DNA of 64,000 nt from Aselliscus stoliczkanus (GCA_033961575.1 CM066735.1:87051449-87115448); one strand, 5' to 3'. Shown: positions 22,261 through 36,142, counted from the stretch's first letter. The notes: a model not told the origin generated them from the sequence alone. Translations and numbers: made by a program.

Positions 22261-24229
22261 TTTTATTCTGTTTTTTGTTCGTTTGTTTGTTTCCAAAAGG
22301 CATTATCCACACAGTAGACTATGGACCATTTTTGTTTGTTTGTTTCTTCTTTGTATTCTTTAATATTCAACAGAAAACAAATAAAATACTATTTAATGTT
22401 GTGTTTTAAGTCATTTCTCCAGATAATAAATTACCAACCAGAAGAAACTAAACTACTCCACATGTGTGATGCTGATTAAGGTTCACACTAGACAATCACC
22501 TTGTCCAAGGGCAGCATAAGCAATGCTCCAGGAGGCTTTAGCTCTATCCATCTTTAATATCGTCTGTATCATCTGCTCCAGTGCCCTGCCTGTATAAGAT
22601 TCTCAGTACAATTTCGTCAAATAAAGACATGTTAATGTTGAATCATTTTCATTTATTTTATATGTTGTAAATTAATTGAAGTTTACCTATAGAATTTTCT
22701 GTTCCAGGTACATCAATCCAGGCCTGGAAGCACTTGTAAATAAATTGGTAATCTCTAAAATGACCCAATCCTAACTCAATAGTTTGTTTGATTTACAAAA
22801 ATAAAACAAATAATCAACAGTGTTACCTAATAAGAGCACCCATCCCTTAATTTTTAGCCAGAATTTTATGACAATCTCAAAAAAAAAAAGAGAATCCCCT
22901 GACTTTCAAAAACGTTTAAAATGAACAGCTAGAATCATATGACTAAATAGGGATTTATTGGATGGATGCACAAAGAGAAAATGGAATAGTAAGTTCTGAA
23001 GACTATTAGAATGCAAATCATTTAATAACAGTATGTTAAATTAGATTCTCTTAACTGAGGTAGCAAGATAAAATAGATAGCAAATAGCTGAGTAAGTTGT
23101 AAGGCACATTATGCAATAGCATTTGCAAAAATGTCACTGAAAGTTTAAAAAGTGGTATAGGCCAAGGAAACAGAGAGGGAAGAAGGAGTTGTGAAAAGAT
23201 CTGTTTAAAGGAAGTTGCTCTGTGCTTATCGCTCAACTCAAGGCAAGAGAGAGGAGCTTCAGAAGCAACACCTTCAAAAGCTTGAGGTTCCCTCTGAGTT
23301 AATAGAACCAAAAGGACTGTGATTGGTTCCTACTACAGAAACATAGAAGACAAAATGAGCAGCTGATGAGCTGCTTTGTGCACCAAGTGAAAGAACATGA
23401 ATTTACTGGGATCGGCCTGCACACTCAGACCTCGTTGGAGCCAAGGATGAGTGTCTTCCGTAGACAAGATGTGAGCTATGAAGGAGAAGGAGAGAAAGCC
23501 GGGCTGAAGGAATGCGTCTCCTGTCCAGGAGAACTAATGGGAGGCTAATGAGGCTCCTACAAAGGGAATTTACAGACTGGATCTCAGAGGTCTATGGAGG
23601 CAGCCGACAGCTGCAGGAAAATATATGATCAATGTCACAGTGTTGCTTTCAAACATTCACATGGAGGTTTCTGAAGATCCTAAGAAAGCTCACAAGAAAG
23701 AAACAAACTTGATAAGAGAATGCAAAGCCATCTCAAGACAGAGGTCAAGTAAGAACTCTCCTGCCTTTCTCATCTTTCCCCTTCCCTCTCTCTCACTTTG
23801 ACAGCAACAGAATCTGAGAGTCAGCAGGCTGAGGGAAGAGTGAACTACTAGAGGGGGAAGACAGGCAGAAGTACCATGCTTCCCTCCTTATATTGAAGAT
23901 TCCAGTTTGCCATGGACATGAGCTGGAGGACGGGACACGATTTCATGTTAATCTACAATTTTATGAACAATTGATTATTGGGTGAGAAGTGCACATTCTC
24001 ATTTTTGAATCGGGCCTCAACCTGCTACTTAAAGTTTAGCCCAAATCTCCGTGACCTCACTTAATTAGGAGGAAATTGGAGCTCAGAGAGTCTGATTCTT
24101 GTGTTTGGCCAGTTGCTACTTAACTTTTTCACAAAAAGCTGAGACTATAAATTGCATTTCTATTATTGCATTGTACCCCTTTTAAAAAATAAAAAGTGAT
24201 TTTATTTGACTTTCTTTTTTTTTTTAAAA
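22261..24229. other. Unique sequence, no gene seen
   Basis: Contains GTTT runs at about 22278-22293 and 22334-22345 and a pyrimidine tract near 23759-23800. The 23366-23548 frame (60 codons) has no support. Confidence 0.55.
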
Positions 24230-24560
24230 GTAGAGTCAAGAGTGAAAATTTCCCACGGCCTTAGGTCTACCACAAATATGCAGTGCTATAATAAAGCCTG
24301 TTGATGAACTGCATAAATTAACTTTCATTTTCTGGAGACAGTAAATGCAGTGTTTTGTCTGACTATATGCACCATGAACAAAGTAGCATTTTATAGCCTT
24401 CCTTTTATGCATAACCCACTCACATATTATTAATATTTCGTGACTAGATTAAAAGTCTGCGACATGATTTTGCCTGAAATATTTTAGTGAAATATCCCTT
24501 CTGGGAAATTATTTTCAGCCTTAATTAGTTTAATTGACAAGGCAATGAGAGACTTGAAAT
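24230..24560. other. Candidate conserved non-coding element
   Basis: Repeat-free stretch with several homeodomain-type words: CATAAATTAACTTT, TTTATGCATAAC, and CCTTAATTAGTTTAATTGAC near 24520. It is not coding. Conservation is only a guess from its complexity and motif content. Confidence 0.3.
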
Positions 24561-25122
24561 GAGAGAAAAACACGAATGCTAAAGGAAAAAAATAAGGTTT
24601 TCAACTTTATTTAGGAAGAGACCCTGAAACTCAGTGCATTGAAAATATGCAAGATTCTGGAACACTGAATTATTATTATTTACTTCATTACCATTTCATG
24701 TATATAGTAAAGCATAACTAGCATAGCTATGCTCTTTCCTGAAATGTTTTGAATAGATTATAATTAGGATGCCCAAACTAAACTTCTTTAAGGCTAATAT
24801 TATCTGAAATGCTATGTGTTGCATATTGCTAGAAATTTTTAGCATAAAAGTTTACATTCTCTCACTCGTAATGTGGCTTAACAATGGGTTTTGTTTGGAG
24901 AAATAAGCTAAAAATTTAATTCTGTCCCCACCCTGTACTTCTCCCAAAGTAAACCATTTCAATTGTAATTCTATCCAAGCTCCCTTTGGACCTTTGTTCA
25001 TGAATTTCAGAGGTAAAATCTTTGTCATAGCCTTGGGAACTGTTGGAATCCACATAATTTACTATTTCCTGTGATTTGTCAAAATGCCATTCTTCCCAAG
25101 AGGCCATTTTCCCCCTATCATG

Positions 25123-25124
<2 letters not shown>
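24561..25124. other. Unique AT-rich sequence
   Basis: Nothing recognised. Confidence 0.55.

Positions 25125-25167
<43 letters not shown>
25125..25167. repeat. (AC)n microsatellite
   Basis: About 21 uninterrupted AC units. Confidence 0.98.
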
Positions 25168-25168
<1 letters not shown>

Positions 25169-28100
25169 AAATAATAACTTTAGTTATTAAGAATATACAA
25201 AATCGGCTATAATTTAACAGTTACAAGTGTGTTTGGTTTTATTAAATTAAAACCAACAGAACCCTTGACCACCATTTCTTCTATCAATTTTAGTCTGCAT
25301 CCACTGTGCAACAAATGAAACCCATTTATTAAGCATCTTTAAAAATTACAGAGAATGAGTGTACTTATACATATTTGTCACTTGAAAAACAGTAGCTTGC
25401 ATTATTTCTGAAAATACTAGAAAGTTCTCTTACACTTTTATAAAAATTCATAATCTCAGGTCTTAGTTTAAAAAGAAAATGAAATACATTGCAAAAATTG
25501 GCATGATGTTATTATAGCTTCCCCACTTTTCCTCTCTCTCATCAGCCTCCAGAGTCCTCATATTTCCTTTTGGGCACCAAAGGAATTCCCAACATTCTTG
25601 GTGAAACTCCTTTTTCATGTTACCGAAGGCATTAACTAAAAATCCACTGCTTGGCTGTACAGAACACAAAGAGAAGGAAAACCTGAAATCTGGCAAGAAG
25701 TTGGTTCTCATATATTTTTAGTTAGACAGTTACGGTCAACAGCTATTGAGATGTTATGTTCTCAGGCCAAAGCAATTCTTTTATGTAATATTTTCTTTAT
25801 GCACTAAGAGCTCCAACCTCACAATATCAAACATTAGCTTTTCTAGGAGCTAAGAAAAATTGTATCTAAGCTGTGTACACAAAGAGGTAATATGAAAATG
25901 TGGCTCTGCTAATGCTCATTAGCAATCCACAAACTGATTGGTCAATGATAATTTGATAATTCAGGTATCTGACCTATAAGATGCAATTACCCTCACTAGA
26001 ATTCACAGGACAACGCAAACAGCCAACAAAACCAAAACATGAACTGGAAGCAAAACTTTAGTCTTGTAATTTTGCCATCTTTAAAAGCATTGTTTTAGCT
26101 GCCTCAGGACACACACAGATATTGAGCCCCTACTATATGCCATGCCTTCTGCTGGTGTTTTTTTGAGTTGTATTCCCCTAAAGCAGCAGCAAGCATTTAA
26201 ATACATGGTCCTTTTGATTGAGAATTAACTTATATTAATATGGTCTAACTCTACATGCTGGCAAGTATCCTCTATGCTTCTTTTGAACATGGCCGCCCCG
26301 ATAATCCTTCAGTCAGCAAATCTGCAAAATGGGCTCCCGAAAAAGATGCAAAGACTCACAGAAAAACCAATAATATAAAAATTACTTAGCGTTCTTAACT
26401 TTATAGTAGTCTCTCAATAAAAGAAGGATACAATTTTAACATGCATCTTTATTTTTCCCTTCTCTGTATCAAAAAGTTGGCTTCCCCAGGTCATGTGTAC
26501 AGTCTAGGGTATGACTGAACCATTTTAAGAATTAGTGTGAAGCACTTTTCTTACTCCAAATTAATCATTTTAATTATGCTATCAACATCTGTGTGAAGAC
26601 TTCAATCAAACCTGTTTCCTTAATGGTCTCCACTGGCTTTGATTGTCAGCCTATCCCTTAAACAGCCAGACCCACACATCAGACTGATAACATGCATTTT
26701 CGGGGAGAAATTTAATAAATTGCAACAGAGATCAGAGTACTCTGAGCTCTACATTTGGATGAGAAAACCACATGCTGGTCGAATAAAAACGTACAGATGG
26801 AAAGAGCTGTCTCCCATGCAAGGTCTTACTATGGAGAGAGGCATTTTGTGTCTTTCAGAGGAATCTCCCTAAAAGCAATAGGACAAATCAAGGTTACAGG
26901 TAGAGCACAGCTGACAGCAAAAAAGTGGAGAGAGAAAGAGTGGAAGAAAAAATAGTCTTCTTCCTTCGAAAATGATCCAATATAGGACTTCCTGTTCCTA
27001 AGCGTTCCTCATGCCATATAATTTACATCTGTAGTATTTTTGTGGCAGAGTAGATACAACCTTGAGTTTTCAAGAGGCAATTTATTTATTCTCAGTCTTT
27101 CTGTTCCTCTTACAAGGAAAATTATAGACAGGGCAGTCTATAATTAAACAAAGAATGCAAATCGTTGCTCCTTTGTTCATGAGATCATTTAAAATAATAA
27201 AGGAAGCCTAGATGAATGAGAAGACCCCAGTCAATAGCTCACTTCCACCACGAGTAACAAGTTGGCCTTGAGGAAAATAGTATGACAATAATTTAACTTC
27301 AGGGTCTTTAACAAAACAAATATCGCTGCCATCACAATTGGCTAAATGGTGTTTGCGGGATGGTTGATGTTGGACATTTGATAATTAACAATCCCAAAGC
27401 CCTTTGTGAAAGGACTACTTATTGGGGTTTAAGTTTTGCAAATATCTGCAGGTGCTGTGCCAAGATTTACAGAAAACAGCCACCGGAAGTACCTGCATTC
27501 TCTTTTCTAGAGAACCCCCTTATAGAGAGATTGCAAAATAATACATTTTATGAATTTCTTCTGTGATTAAATGTTGAAAAATTTAAATTCTCCATTTTGG
27601 AAGAAACGGAAATACATACATGAAAATTGTTGGCTTAGGTTACTTCCAGAAAAGCAACAGTAACAATCTGAATTCCTTATCCTGCTATTTAGGTGCCAAA
27701 TACTGGTAGCATAGAGCAAAAAGAACCGCTACCTTTCTAATGAGTAGCCTGGTTGCACATAATAGCTAATTGATTTTGGACTGCATTTAAGACATTAACC
27801 TCAACAAAGGGAATACCATTTATAGACACAATGGTCCTTCTGAAACTAACTAAATATAGTAATGTGATTGGGAACTCGCTGTCTACCAGCAGTTCCCAAA
27901 AGAAGATTCAGTGCTGGTGAACAGAGGTAGAACCAAGGACAATTCCAACTTGCCCTTGCTTAGTTAAAAGGGTAATGTAAGATTTTAGGAGACAGTGTCT
28001 GTTATACTTTCCAGGAATCAAGTGATTACTAGTGTGTGAGGAAACTCTACAGACAACATCATATTATGACAGTATTCAAAACTGTTTAGCACTCCATGTG

Positions 28101-28230
28101 TTTAGCACAGCACCTAGACTACTGCATGTCTTCAAACACAATGGATGCAGAAAAATCATAAGAAACAACTGTCCTTTATAAATATGAGGGATTTAGTTTC
28201 ATTGCTTTAATGGTAGAACAGAAGGGATAA
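25168..28230. other. Unique sequence
   Basis: About 3 kb with low repeat content. A MIR/L2-like scrap (ATTGAGCCCCTACTATATGC, about 26120) lies near 26100-26160. The frames at 26639-26955 overlap each other and lack domain or splice evidence. The rest shows nothing recognisable. Confidence 0.55.
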
Positions 28231-28336
28231 AGGGAGGGAGGGAGAGAGGAAGGAAGGAAGGAAAGAAGGAAGGAAGGAAGGAAGGAAGGAAGGAAGGAAG
28301 GAAGGAAGGAAGGAAGGAAGGAAGGAAGGAAGGAAG
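28231..28336. repeat. GGAA microsatellite
   Basis: GGGA and GAGA units give way to about 20 GGAA/GAAG units. It is pure purine on this strand. Confidence 0.98.
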
Positions 28337-28369
28337 AGAGAAATATTGGTTTCTTCTGTCAGGGATCAG

Positions 28370-28545
28370 TATAGGCAACGGCAGACTTAGAAAAGAGATC
28401 TAGGTTCAAATCCCAATTTTGGCACCCATAATTGTATGACCTTAAGTCAGTACCCCCACTGCATATACTCCCCACTTCCTTATCTAGGAAATAGGAATAG
28501 TGTTATGTAGGCTTGCAGTGCTGTTCTGAGGAAGGGTATCATCAC
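28370..28545 (+). mobile_element. MIR SINE relic
   Basis: GATCTAGGTTCAAATCCCAA, TTGTATGACCTTAAGTCAGT and the following TCCTTATCTAGGAAATAGGA form a sense MIR order. Confidence 0.75.
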
Positions 28546-28599
28546 AGCAAGGACCAAACACAACGGAGACAATGGGACCTGTGTACAGCCCACGCCACT

Positions 28600-28690
28600 A
28601 CACAGTGTAGCAAAGTGGGGAACGGACAGGATGGCCTCAATTCAAATCCAGGCTCTGCTACTAACCAGCTGTGACCTCAGCTCAAAGGCA
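28600..28690 (+). mobile_element. Second MIR fragment
   Basis: CCTCAATTCAAATCCAGGCT and CTGCTACTAACCAGCTGTGA are the tRNA-related and core parts of a separate MIR. Confidence 0.75.
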
Positions 28691-30764
28691 GCAGAGAAGT
28701 TAAATTTATGACAGTATAACTGATTCTTTGTGTTGTAAAGCCACCGTTAAAAATAGAGGCGTTTCTGAAGAGCAATGAGCAAAACCATCCTTCCCTGGTG
28801 CTTTCAATGTACCACCATCCCTGCCAGGACCTAAGTGATATTCCATTTGGGGAAACATCACCTTCTATCTGAAGTTAGTAGAATACTTCCAATTTGATAT
28901 TATATACAAAAGGAAAACATTTTCATAAATAAAAAGAGTAGCCATCTACTTATGGAGACTATGACATATTAGAAAGACATATATGGAAAATAATTTTTCA
29001 AGGAGTAGTTTTATTTTGAAAGCTCCTAAAATTATTTACTCAGACTAAAACACAGGATTTTAAAATGCATTGTTCTTCTTTGTCAATTAGTGGTTTGTTT
29101 AGACTTAGCAATATTTATCTATGTTAGTATGATTAGACACAAGCAGAAAACATGGTGTCTCAGGTAATTGGCTACATTTTAAGACAAAAAAATGTCTCGA
29201 TACAGCATCATTTACGTAATCAGAAATCATAAATTCTACTAGATTCACGCATGCTCTTTCTTAAATTGTTTTTACGTATGTTGATTAGGTAGAAACATGG
29301 ATGCAAACATATTACTGAATCCAGTTACATATATGGATATAAACTTTTCACCATTTCAGGAATTGTTCTCCTACTGAAGAGTAACTATATAAGAAACCAG
29401 TTGCAGTAAAATTCTTTCCTAATAGCCCAAATTTTAAAATAGCTTAAATATAAAATGCATAACATACATCTGGTTACAAAGGGAGTCTCCAGTTTAACAC
29501 AAACTAATAAATCAATTTTTCCACCAATAAATTAGCCCAACATTTTTTTTTTCTGTCTTCTCAATGCTTTCTTTATTTTACAAACTTAGAATCATTACAT
29601 TAGAATTTTACAGTGAGAAGGGGCTCCGGGGGTCTTCTCCAACTCTTCCTTAAAGCATGAACTGTTTCTACAATGTGTGGAAAAATTCCAGATTAAATCA
29701 CAATTTATAGATTTTTAAGGTACATTTACCTAACACTACAACTGGTCAAAATAAGAGTAGACTATAAGGTTCAAAGTATCCTATTTTTGACAACTATGAA
29801 AATAAATTTCTCACACACTTGATAATACCCAGGCATATAGCTAATTGACCCATTGTATTTCTTAAGTTAGCTATTTATTGTACTATAATCCCTAAAGATA
29901 TACCTTAAATGATACTTTTCTTTCCCCCAGTGAGTCTTAACTTTCAATGCCTTATTCAAATAGAAATGAGACAAAAGTACAGATTAACAGACAGCAATGG
30001 GTAAAACACAAATAAATTAATGTTTTGCATATTCCAAATCCAGAAAAAACAATCATCTAAAAATATACTAAAGTCAGTACAAGATTCACCATTTTCTATC
30101 CATTGGAAATTGCCTTCAAAGTTGATTTTACAACTGGTCAGCTTTTCAGCATGTCTATGAGTGACAGGAGAACTAGATATCAAAGACCATGGATGATCCA
30201 CTAGGACAGTTGTTAAAGAAGCTAAGTATCTATTTTCTGTTCACATTTGAGGCCTCCATTCTAGGAAATAACACAGAATTCGGCACAGTCTTTTCTCAAT
30301 TCATTAAACGTTATTACTGCGGAATGCATCTCACTATCACACCAGGAGTCATTATTACTTTCAGACTTCTCTAGAATCACCAGTTACCCCAATTGTATCC
30401 CCAGGGATGTGATCTTACCAAACACAGGATGTTTTATGAAAATTAAACAGGAGGGGTGAAGTTACACTGACAAGAGAAAAAAAATGAGTCCTTGGTTTTA
30501 ATCCAATTAAATGAAATCCAATTATCAGTGTTTGGCAAGATCCCTAAAATGAAGAGCTAAGTTCCACATTTTCAAAATGGAAATGGCTATAGTGTACTTC
30601 CTTGTGTGAGGGTAATTATTATTTTAGATGCTAGGAGATGGAAAATAATAATTCTATACATATTAAATAGGGAGAGACTTACAAAGGATTATAAGCTACT
30701 CTAAAATGTATATTGTTAGTCAGTTAAGGGTGGTGATTGGAGGAGAAGCCAAGTAGAGATGGCA
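28691..30764. other. Unique sequence
   Basis: No exon or interspersed repeat recognised over about 2 kb. Two short antiparallel frames near 29956-30374 look like chance. Confidence 0.55.
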
Positions 30765-30965
30765 AGATCTAGAGATGAGAGCACAGAGCTGTAGGCATTG
30801 GTGCAACATTCTAGTCTCTGATGGGCTACTGAAGAATCAGACAAGTTCAGGCAAGTCACCTTACCTCATTAAGCATCAATAACTTGTTGATCAAACTGAG
30901 CATTAATTACATGATTAACTAAATATAAAAGAGCACAGATCAAAAGAGACAATAGGATAAAAATA
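30765..30965 (+). mobile_element. MIR SINE relic
   Basis: AGTTCAGGCAAGTCACCTTA followed by CCTCATTAAGCATCAATAAC matches the central MIR region. The flanks are degraded. Confidence 0.6.
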
Positions 30966-31004
30966 CTTGGAAAAGTTAAACATATTTTTTGGGGGACTGC
31001 AGGG

Positions 31005-31170
31005 CAGTATAGAAAGAACAGGCCTATATTAGAACTCTCCAATGTGTGAAAATCGGCAACCTCACAATTTCCCTGAATCTATTTCTTTCTTGAAGAAAGT
31101 GTTAATATCTACTTCAGAGTTGTTAAGAACTGAATGAGAAAACATATTGATTCTTTAAATTTAATTGTGC
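31005..31170 (+). mobile_element. MIR SINE relic
   Basis: GGCAGTATAGAAAGAACAGG, CCTGAATCTATTTCTTTC and ACTTCAGAGTTGTTAAGAAC form an ordered, diverged MIR adjacent to the previous one. Confidence 0.6.
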
Positions 31171-31235
31171 CTCTAATAAATGAAATATTTCACTACTTAT
31201 TTATTTACTTTATACACTCATAGGTATAAAAGCTG

Positions 31236-31305
31236 TAACTATCTACTTATCTATCATCTATCTATCTATCTACCTATTGATTGATTGATTGACTGATTGA
31301 TTGAT
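31236..31305. repeat. ATCT / GATT microsatellite
   Basis: ATCT units (about 31250-31275) change into TTGATTGA units (about 31276-31305). Confidence 0.95.
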
Positions 31306-33682
31306 GTATTTTCCTCTAAATGCCAAAAGGATTTTGCTAGTGGTTAGCTCTTCCTTGTCACTGGAAGAGTAGCATAGTACTTATGAGAATAATATCTCAT
31401 AGGCTGCAAACTAATAAAACAGAAGAATCTAGCTAAAAAGCATCAAATAAAGATAGCCTTTTATCTACATAAAAAAGATTTACTTTATTCTAATTTATTT
31501 TTTAATGATATATATTAATATAATGCAAATGGATAATCAAGGACACAAATGAACTTTATTTGCTACCATTTCTGTTATGCCACCAAAACACTATGTTAAA
31601 TTATCTTGTTAAATCCAAACAAACAAAAAACAAATAAAGGAAACCAAGATATTTAACATCTCTTAAAAAGTGGAATTGGTTTTTGGACATTTTGCGATAA
31701 AGCCAGCTTTGCTATTGATATGATTGATTCAGGCAGAAGGTATTTCTCTCTCCCAAGGACTCAAATTTTGAGCAGAAAAAAGAATTGGCATGTTGCCAGA
31801 TCCCTCTAGTATAGACTTGGAATTCTTGCTCAAGAAAATATGAAGAATGGTTAGATTTTGAGACAGTCAACTTTCAATGTTTCTGGGCACTAGAGAAAGT
31901 ACTCATCCATTTTCAAATTCTTCCATTAAGTGAAGAGGAAGCTTTTAATACACAATATCAAAAAAATGACTTCACAAAATTGCTTCTCATCATAAGACAG
32001 CACTACAAAGGTAAGGCATAAATATTTTGGGAAAAAAGAGGAAAGCAGTGGGCTCTAGACTTGTGCATAGGGTCCCTCACCTAGAAAAACACCATCTTTG
32101 GTTTAATTATCTGCTGCTGCTGTTTAGAAATACTTAACAATTGTTGACCAAAAAGGGCCTCCATTCTTATTTTGTCCTACAACCTGCAGATTATGCAACT
32201 ATTCCTGGGGAAGACAGACAAACTCTGTTACAACCTCTCCCTCCGTGTGGTTGAAGTTTCTCTGATCTAGGATTGGCCCTGTCTCTTGGAGAATGTTATT
32301 TTGACAGAAGACATCTGTCAGGAAAGACTGGTCCTCAGCAAAAATGCACAATGATATTCACGTCCAGTTCTAGCTCACCGTTTCCCTTGGTGGACATTTT
32401 CTTAGGGGCTTTCAGTTTCCTCTTACTTGGAACCAACAAAATGTGTTCCTCACCTACTCCAGAGCATAATCTGAAATCAGAATTCTGTATCATTTTATGC
32501 TTTTAAGTCAATAGTTCGTCTCTTCTTAAGGCATTTCTACTTCAGGGTTTCCTGTAAGTTCCTCAAAAATCTTCTCTCAGTAAAGGGAATTTCTGGCATC
32601 TGTGTTTTGTAAGGAATATATTTTAGATAGAGGTTCTTGCTAGAAGTCTTGGAATTTACTTGTGAGGCAACTGTGCATTTATTACGACGGGCCTCCTCCC
32701 TAGAAAGATATGACTTTCCTGAAAATATTATTCTGTTCTTTCTTTAAAAAGTGATAAGGTTTATTTGAGGCCTATCTATTTCATGGTGCTCTAGGAGTTA
32801 AAGAACAGCCATGAAGCTCTCCCCTCCCATTGCTTATAATCATGATTAATGACTCTGCAACATAGCACTCTACAGCCATTATTGGACAACAAAAGATCAG
32901 ACATTCAAATCAGAAATGCTGCATCTGTGAGGACCTGCAGCCACTTCCAGGCATTCCCATCAACACAGGAAACACTGACAGAAAGAACAACTGATCTCTT
33001 ATTAGGCACACTCCAAAGCCCTTGCCCCCAAGATTTTTTCATTTGCAAATGCCATTTGTCTTGATCTGTTTTCAGCCAGACAAGGATAATGAAGTGAATT
33101 TAGTATTGGTGAAAGGGGAATTTCGGTCTACAGCTTGAGGAATGAGGCTTCCTACTTATCTTAGAAGAATTATGACATGGGCTCTAGAGAAAGCAGGCTC
33201 TCCCAACTAAGGTATCTCGTTCCACACTCCTGCCCAGGAGGGGCCACAGGCCAGGTGAGAGGGCAACAAAAGTGAGGTGATCATGGAGTCTGCTGGCTTG
33301 CAATGGCTGACCTCTCAATGAGGCCTGCCAACAAAGATGCCAATTAGTAGCAAGAGTGGCAGAGGGGAAAAAAACAAGAGGCAACTATTTGAAATTAGCA
33401 AGGAAAACACCCGCCAAAAATCACACCAAAACAGATGATGCTGGTCCACTCATGCACAAAGCGTTGACAAAATCAGCTCTAAACTACATTGGAAGTCCAG
33501 AATAATAGCCGATGCAGTGCTTGCTTAATAACTATGTATTTAAAAGAAATTAAGTATGAAAAATAAAACAACAACAAAAAATAAAGTGCTTATGTAATAA
33601 GAAAGAAAAAAGGAAAGAAGGAAGCCTAAATATTAGCTCAATAAAATCTAAATATATTAGATTTAAATATATTTTTTAAAAA
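31306..33682. other. Unique sequence
   Basis: About 2.4 kb, no gene seen. The open frames at 32273-32506 and 32849-33064 have no recognisable domain or splice-site setting. Confidence 0.55.
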
Positions 33683-33925
33683 CAAGTAGTTCTTAAATAT
33701 CAACGTGTGTCAGCATTACCTGGAGAGCTGTTCCTGTTGTTGTTTTTGTTTGTTTGATTCAGGTGTACAAAACAATGTAATAGTTAGACAAACCCAGGTT
33801 CCTGTGTTAGGTTACAGAGTTTCTGATTTAGGTCTGGGAAGGAGTCCGAGAATTTGATTTTCTGACAAGTTTCCAGGAGATGCTGAAGTGACTGGTTCAG
33901 GGTCTGCACTTTGAGTCATTACTCT
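33683..33925 (-). mobile_element. MER5A hAT-type element with nested L1 tail
   Basis: Ends TAGTTCTTAAA and TTTGAGTCATTAC are diverged MER5 termini. Internal CATTACCTGGAGAGCTGTT and AGAGTTTCTGATTTAGGTCT complete the element. A 60-bp insertion splits it (separate entry). Confidence 0.8.
33730..33805 (-). mobile_element. 60-bp L1 3'-end insertion with TSD
   Basis: Inside MER5A, 33738-33797 reads GTTTGTTTGATTCAGGTGTA and AAACAATGTAATAGTTAGAC, which reversed is an L1 3' terminus with an A-rich tail. GTTCCTGT flanks it at 33730-33737 and 33798-33805. Confidence 0.75.
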
Positions 33926-35224
33926 AAACCTTCATCGGAGAAAGTCTATTCTATAGTTTACAAAGGATACAGTGTTGGGCTAAAGGCAAGCCTTTTCTTT
34001 TTACCCTTTTATTTGTGCCTCAACTGACTTCAAACTGTAAAGTACGAAACATTTTATTTGCTTTTGTATAACTCACAGATGAAGTATAAAATACATTGTA
34101 AGCCTCATTTATAATACTTAAGATGCTGGCATTGATATTTTATAGCTGGCACATAAAAAAAAATGGATGCAAATCAAAGACAAAATGGATGTGAAGCTTG
34201 CTCCAAAACGCTTAGAGAGTGCCAATCATGATGCAGAGGAAAGAGCGCAGACCAGGGCATGCAAAGTCTGTTCTTAGCTACCGCCATCTTTAACTGGCCT
34301 TAGGTTTAGGTTCTGTCATCTAATACTGTTGGCTTCAGTTTTCGGACCTCAGAAATGGGGAGGCCAGAATAGAAGACCTAACTAAGTTCCTCCCTTGTGT
34401 ACCATTGGAACCTCGGTTATCAGGCAGGCAGTCAATGGAGTTGTTTGTTTTTCAAATCACTTGTTCTTTCCTGAAACACAATCACCAGATACCATTCTGC
34501 ACCATAAATGTAATTGAGAAAGGCCATCCTTGCCAAAAATGTCCCTTAATTATGCACCTGGAAACACTAAGCACTATGAGAGACAGGCAGTATTATGAGA
34601 TTATTCCGTATCTGTGTCATAGGTTTATAAGGTGGTTTTAGCATTACCTCAGTCTTTGGTTCTGTGCAGCTACATATGACATCAGAACGCACAATGGAAA
34701 TCTGAAACATAATTTTCCCTAGCACATTCCTAAAAACTATGGATCACTTGGGATACACAGTGACCACCATTTCTTTAACAGGAGAAATCATTTTGAGCAA
34801 ATGAAAAAATTTTTCAACATTTTTTTATATCAGATATTCCTAGGATAATATACTGGATTGCTAGAAATGAATCCTGTGATAGTAATGTTCCATTAATTTA
34901 TAAATATCTCTATGAATTTCCATCAACTTGAAATTGAAGTATTTTCCTTCATCATCACCAAAAAATAACAAAAGGGATAGGTTTTAGGGGTTAAGAATAA
35001 TCAAAAATACTATATATATTATTATTGTTCCAAGATTAATTTTAGAATTTTAGGCATGTTGCAATGAAATTATAACGAGAGAATTTTTTAAAAACACAGT
35101 TTCTGGTTTCTAAACTCTATACTTTAAACCATCGAATAGTGTTTGAAGTCTAGGAAAAGGAAGAAGGAATAGAGAATTTGAGCTTAAGGAGTTTGCCCCT
35201 TTTTTCCTTTCCTAAAAGGAAACA
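33926..35224. other. Unique sequence with a possible MIR scrap
   Basis: A weak MIR-like stretch lies at about 34215-34375 (AAAGAGCGCAGACCAGGGCA). Otherwise nothing recognisable. Confidence 0.5.
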
Positions 35225-35440
35225 CAAAGGAAAAGTAGAGAGTATCGGGCCTGGGTCTGAAAATCTCTGCTAGTTTCATCAGCCAGTGTATTTTTGGCAA
35301 CTTGCTCCACTTTCTGAGTTTCAGTTCTCTCGTCATAGAGTGACTAATAGCTACTTTATAAGATGAAAGGAGAAGATGTATACAAAGTCCCTTTCATGGT
35401 GCCTAACACATGGTCATTGGTTCATAAATTAGAGGAGCAG
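35225..35440 (+). mobile_element. MIR SINE relic
   Basis: Ordered MIR blocks: GGCAACTTGCTCCACTTTCT, GAGTTTCAGTTCTCTCGTCA, AGCTACTTTATAAGATGAAA and TGGTGCCTAACACATGGTCA. Confidence 0.75.
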
Positions 35441-36142
35441 TTATTGTTCTTAGAAGGGCTCCGCTTTCCTGGAAGGTAGCCCTTCGATTTCATACAAAAG
35501 TCACTGCCATCCAGAATCTCTTGTCTTTCAGGTTGTGAACACAATGTCACAGGCTGGCTGTACTTTCCTTCACGTAAACCTGCATAAGAAAAAATCAGCA
35601 TGGGTATGTGTCAGCAGACCTCCAATGATCATTTCACTGTGGACACAAATAGTAGAGCTTTATGTGAAGGTTGGCTTGTGATAAGTGTGGCACCTTGCTC
35701 ACCAACACAACTGCTGTGTTACCGTTTGGGTTAGACAGTATCATTGAGCTAAATAGCTTGTACATGCACACAAAAGTACATCAAATCTGAAGCCTGTGAA
35801 AATTAACAGAAAGCCTGCTTCAAACTGTGCTTACCCCACAAAACATGAAGAGAATGTCAAAATATTTTTTCTTACTTGGTTGAGCACTATTTTTAGATGG
35901 ATTTTGAATAGAGAACACATATTTGTTAAAGACGCCGAATTCATTCCAGATGGAGGTTTTGCTATGAAGTTACGGGATGCAAACGATCTGGCTTTCCTTT
36001 GTTAAGAAAAACCAGAAAGGCTGATCAGCTGAAAATTAAGGTTAGCCAAGTCCAGGCCTTGAATCTCTATGAATATTTTCATCATCATTTTAATACATTT
36101 AAAACAGAGCTCCCTTCAAAAAGAAAACAGAATTTAAAAAAA
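35441..36142. other. Unique sequence
   Basis: No repeats recognised and no gene. A frame at 35796-36005 lacks support. Confidence 0.5.
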
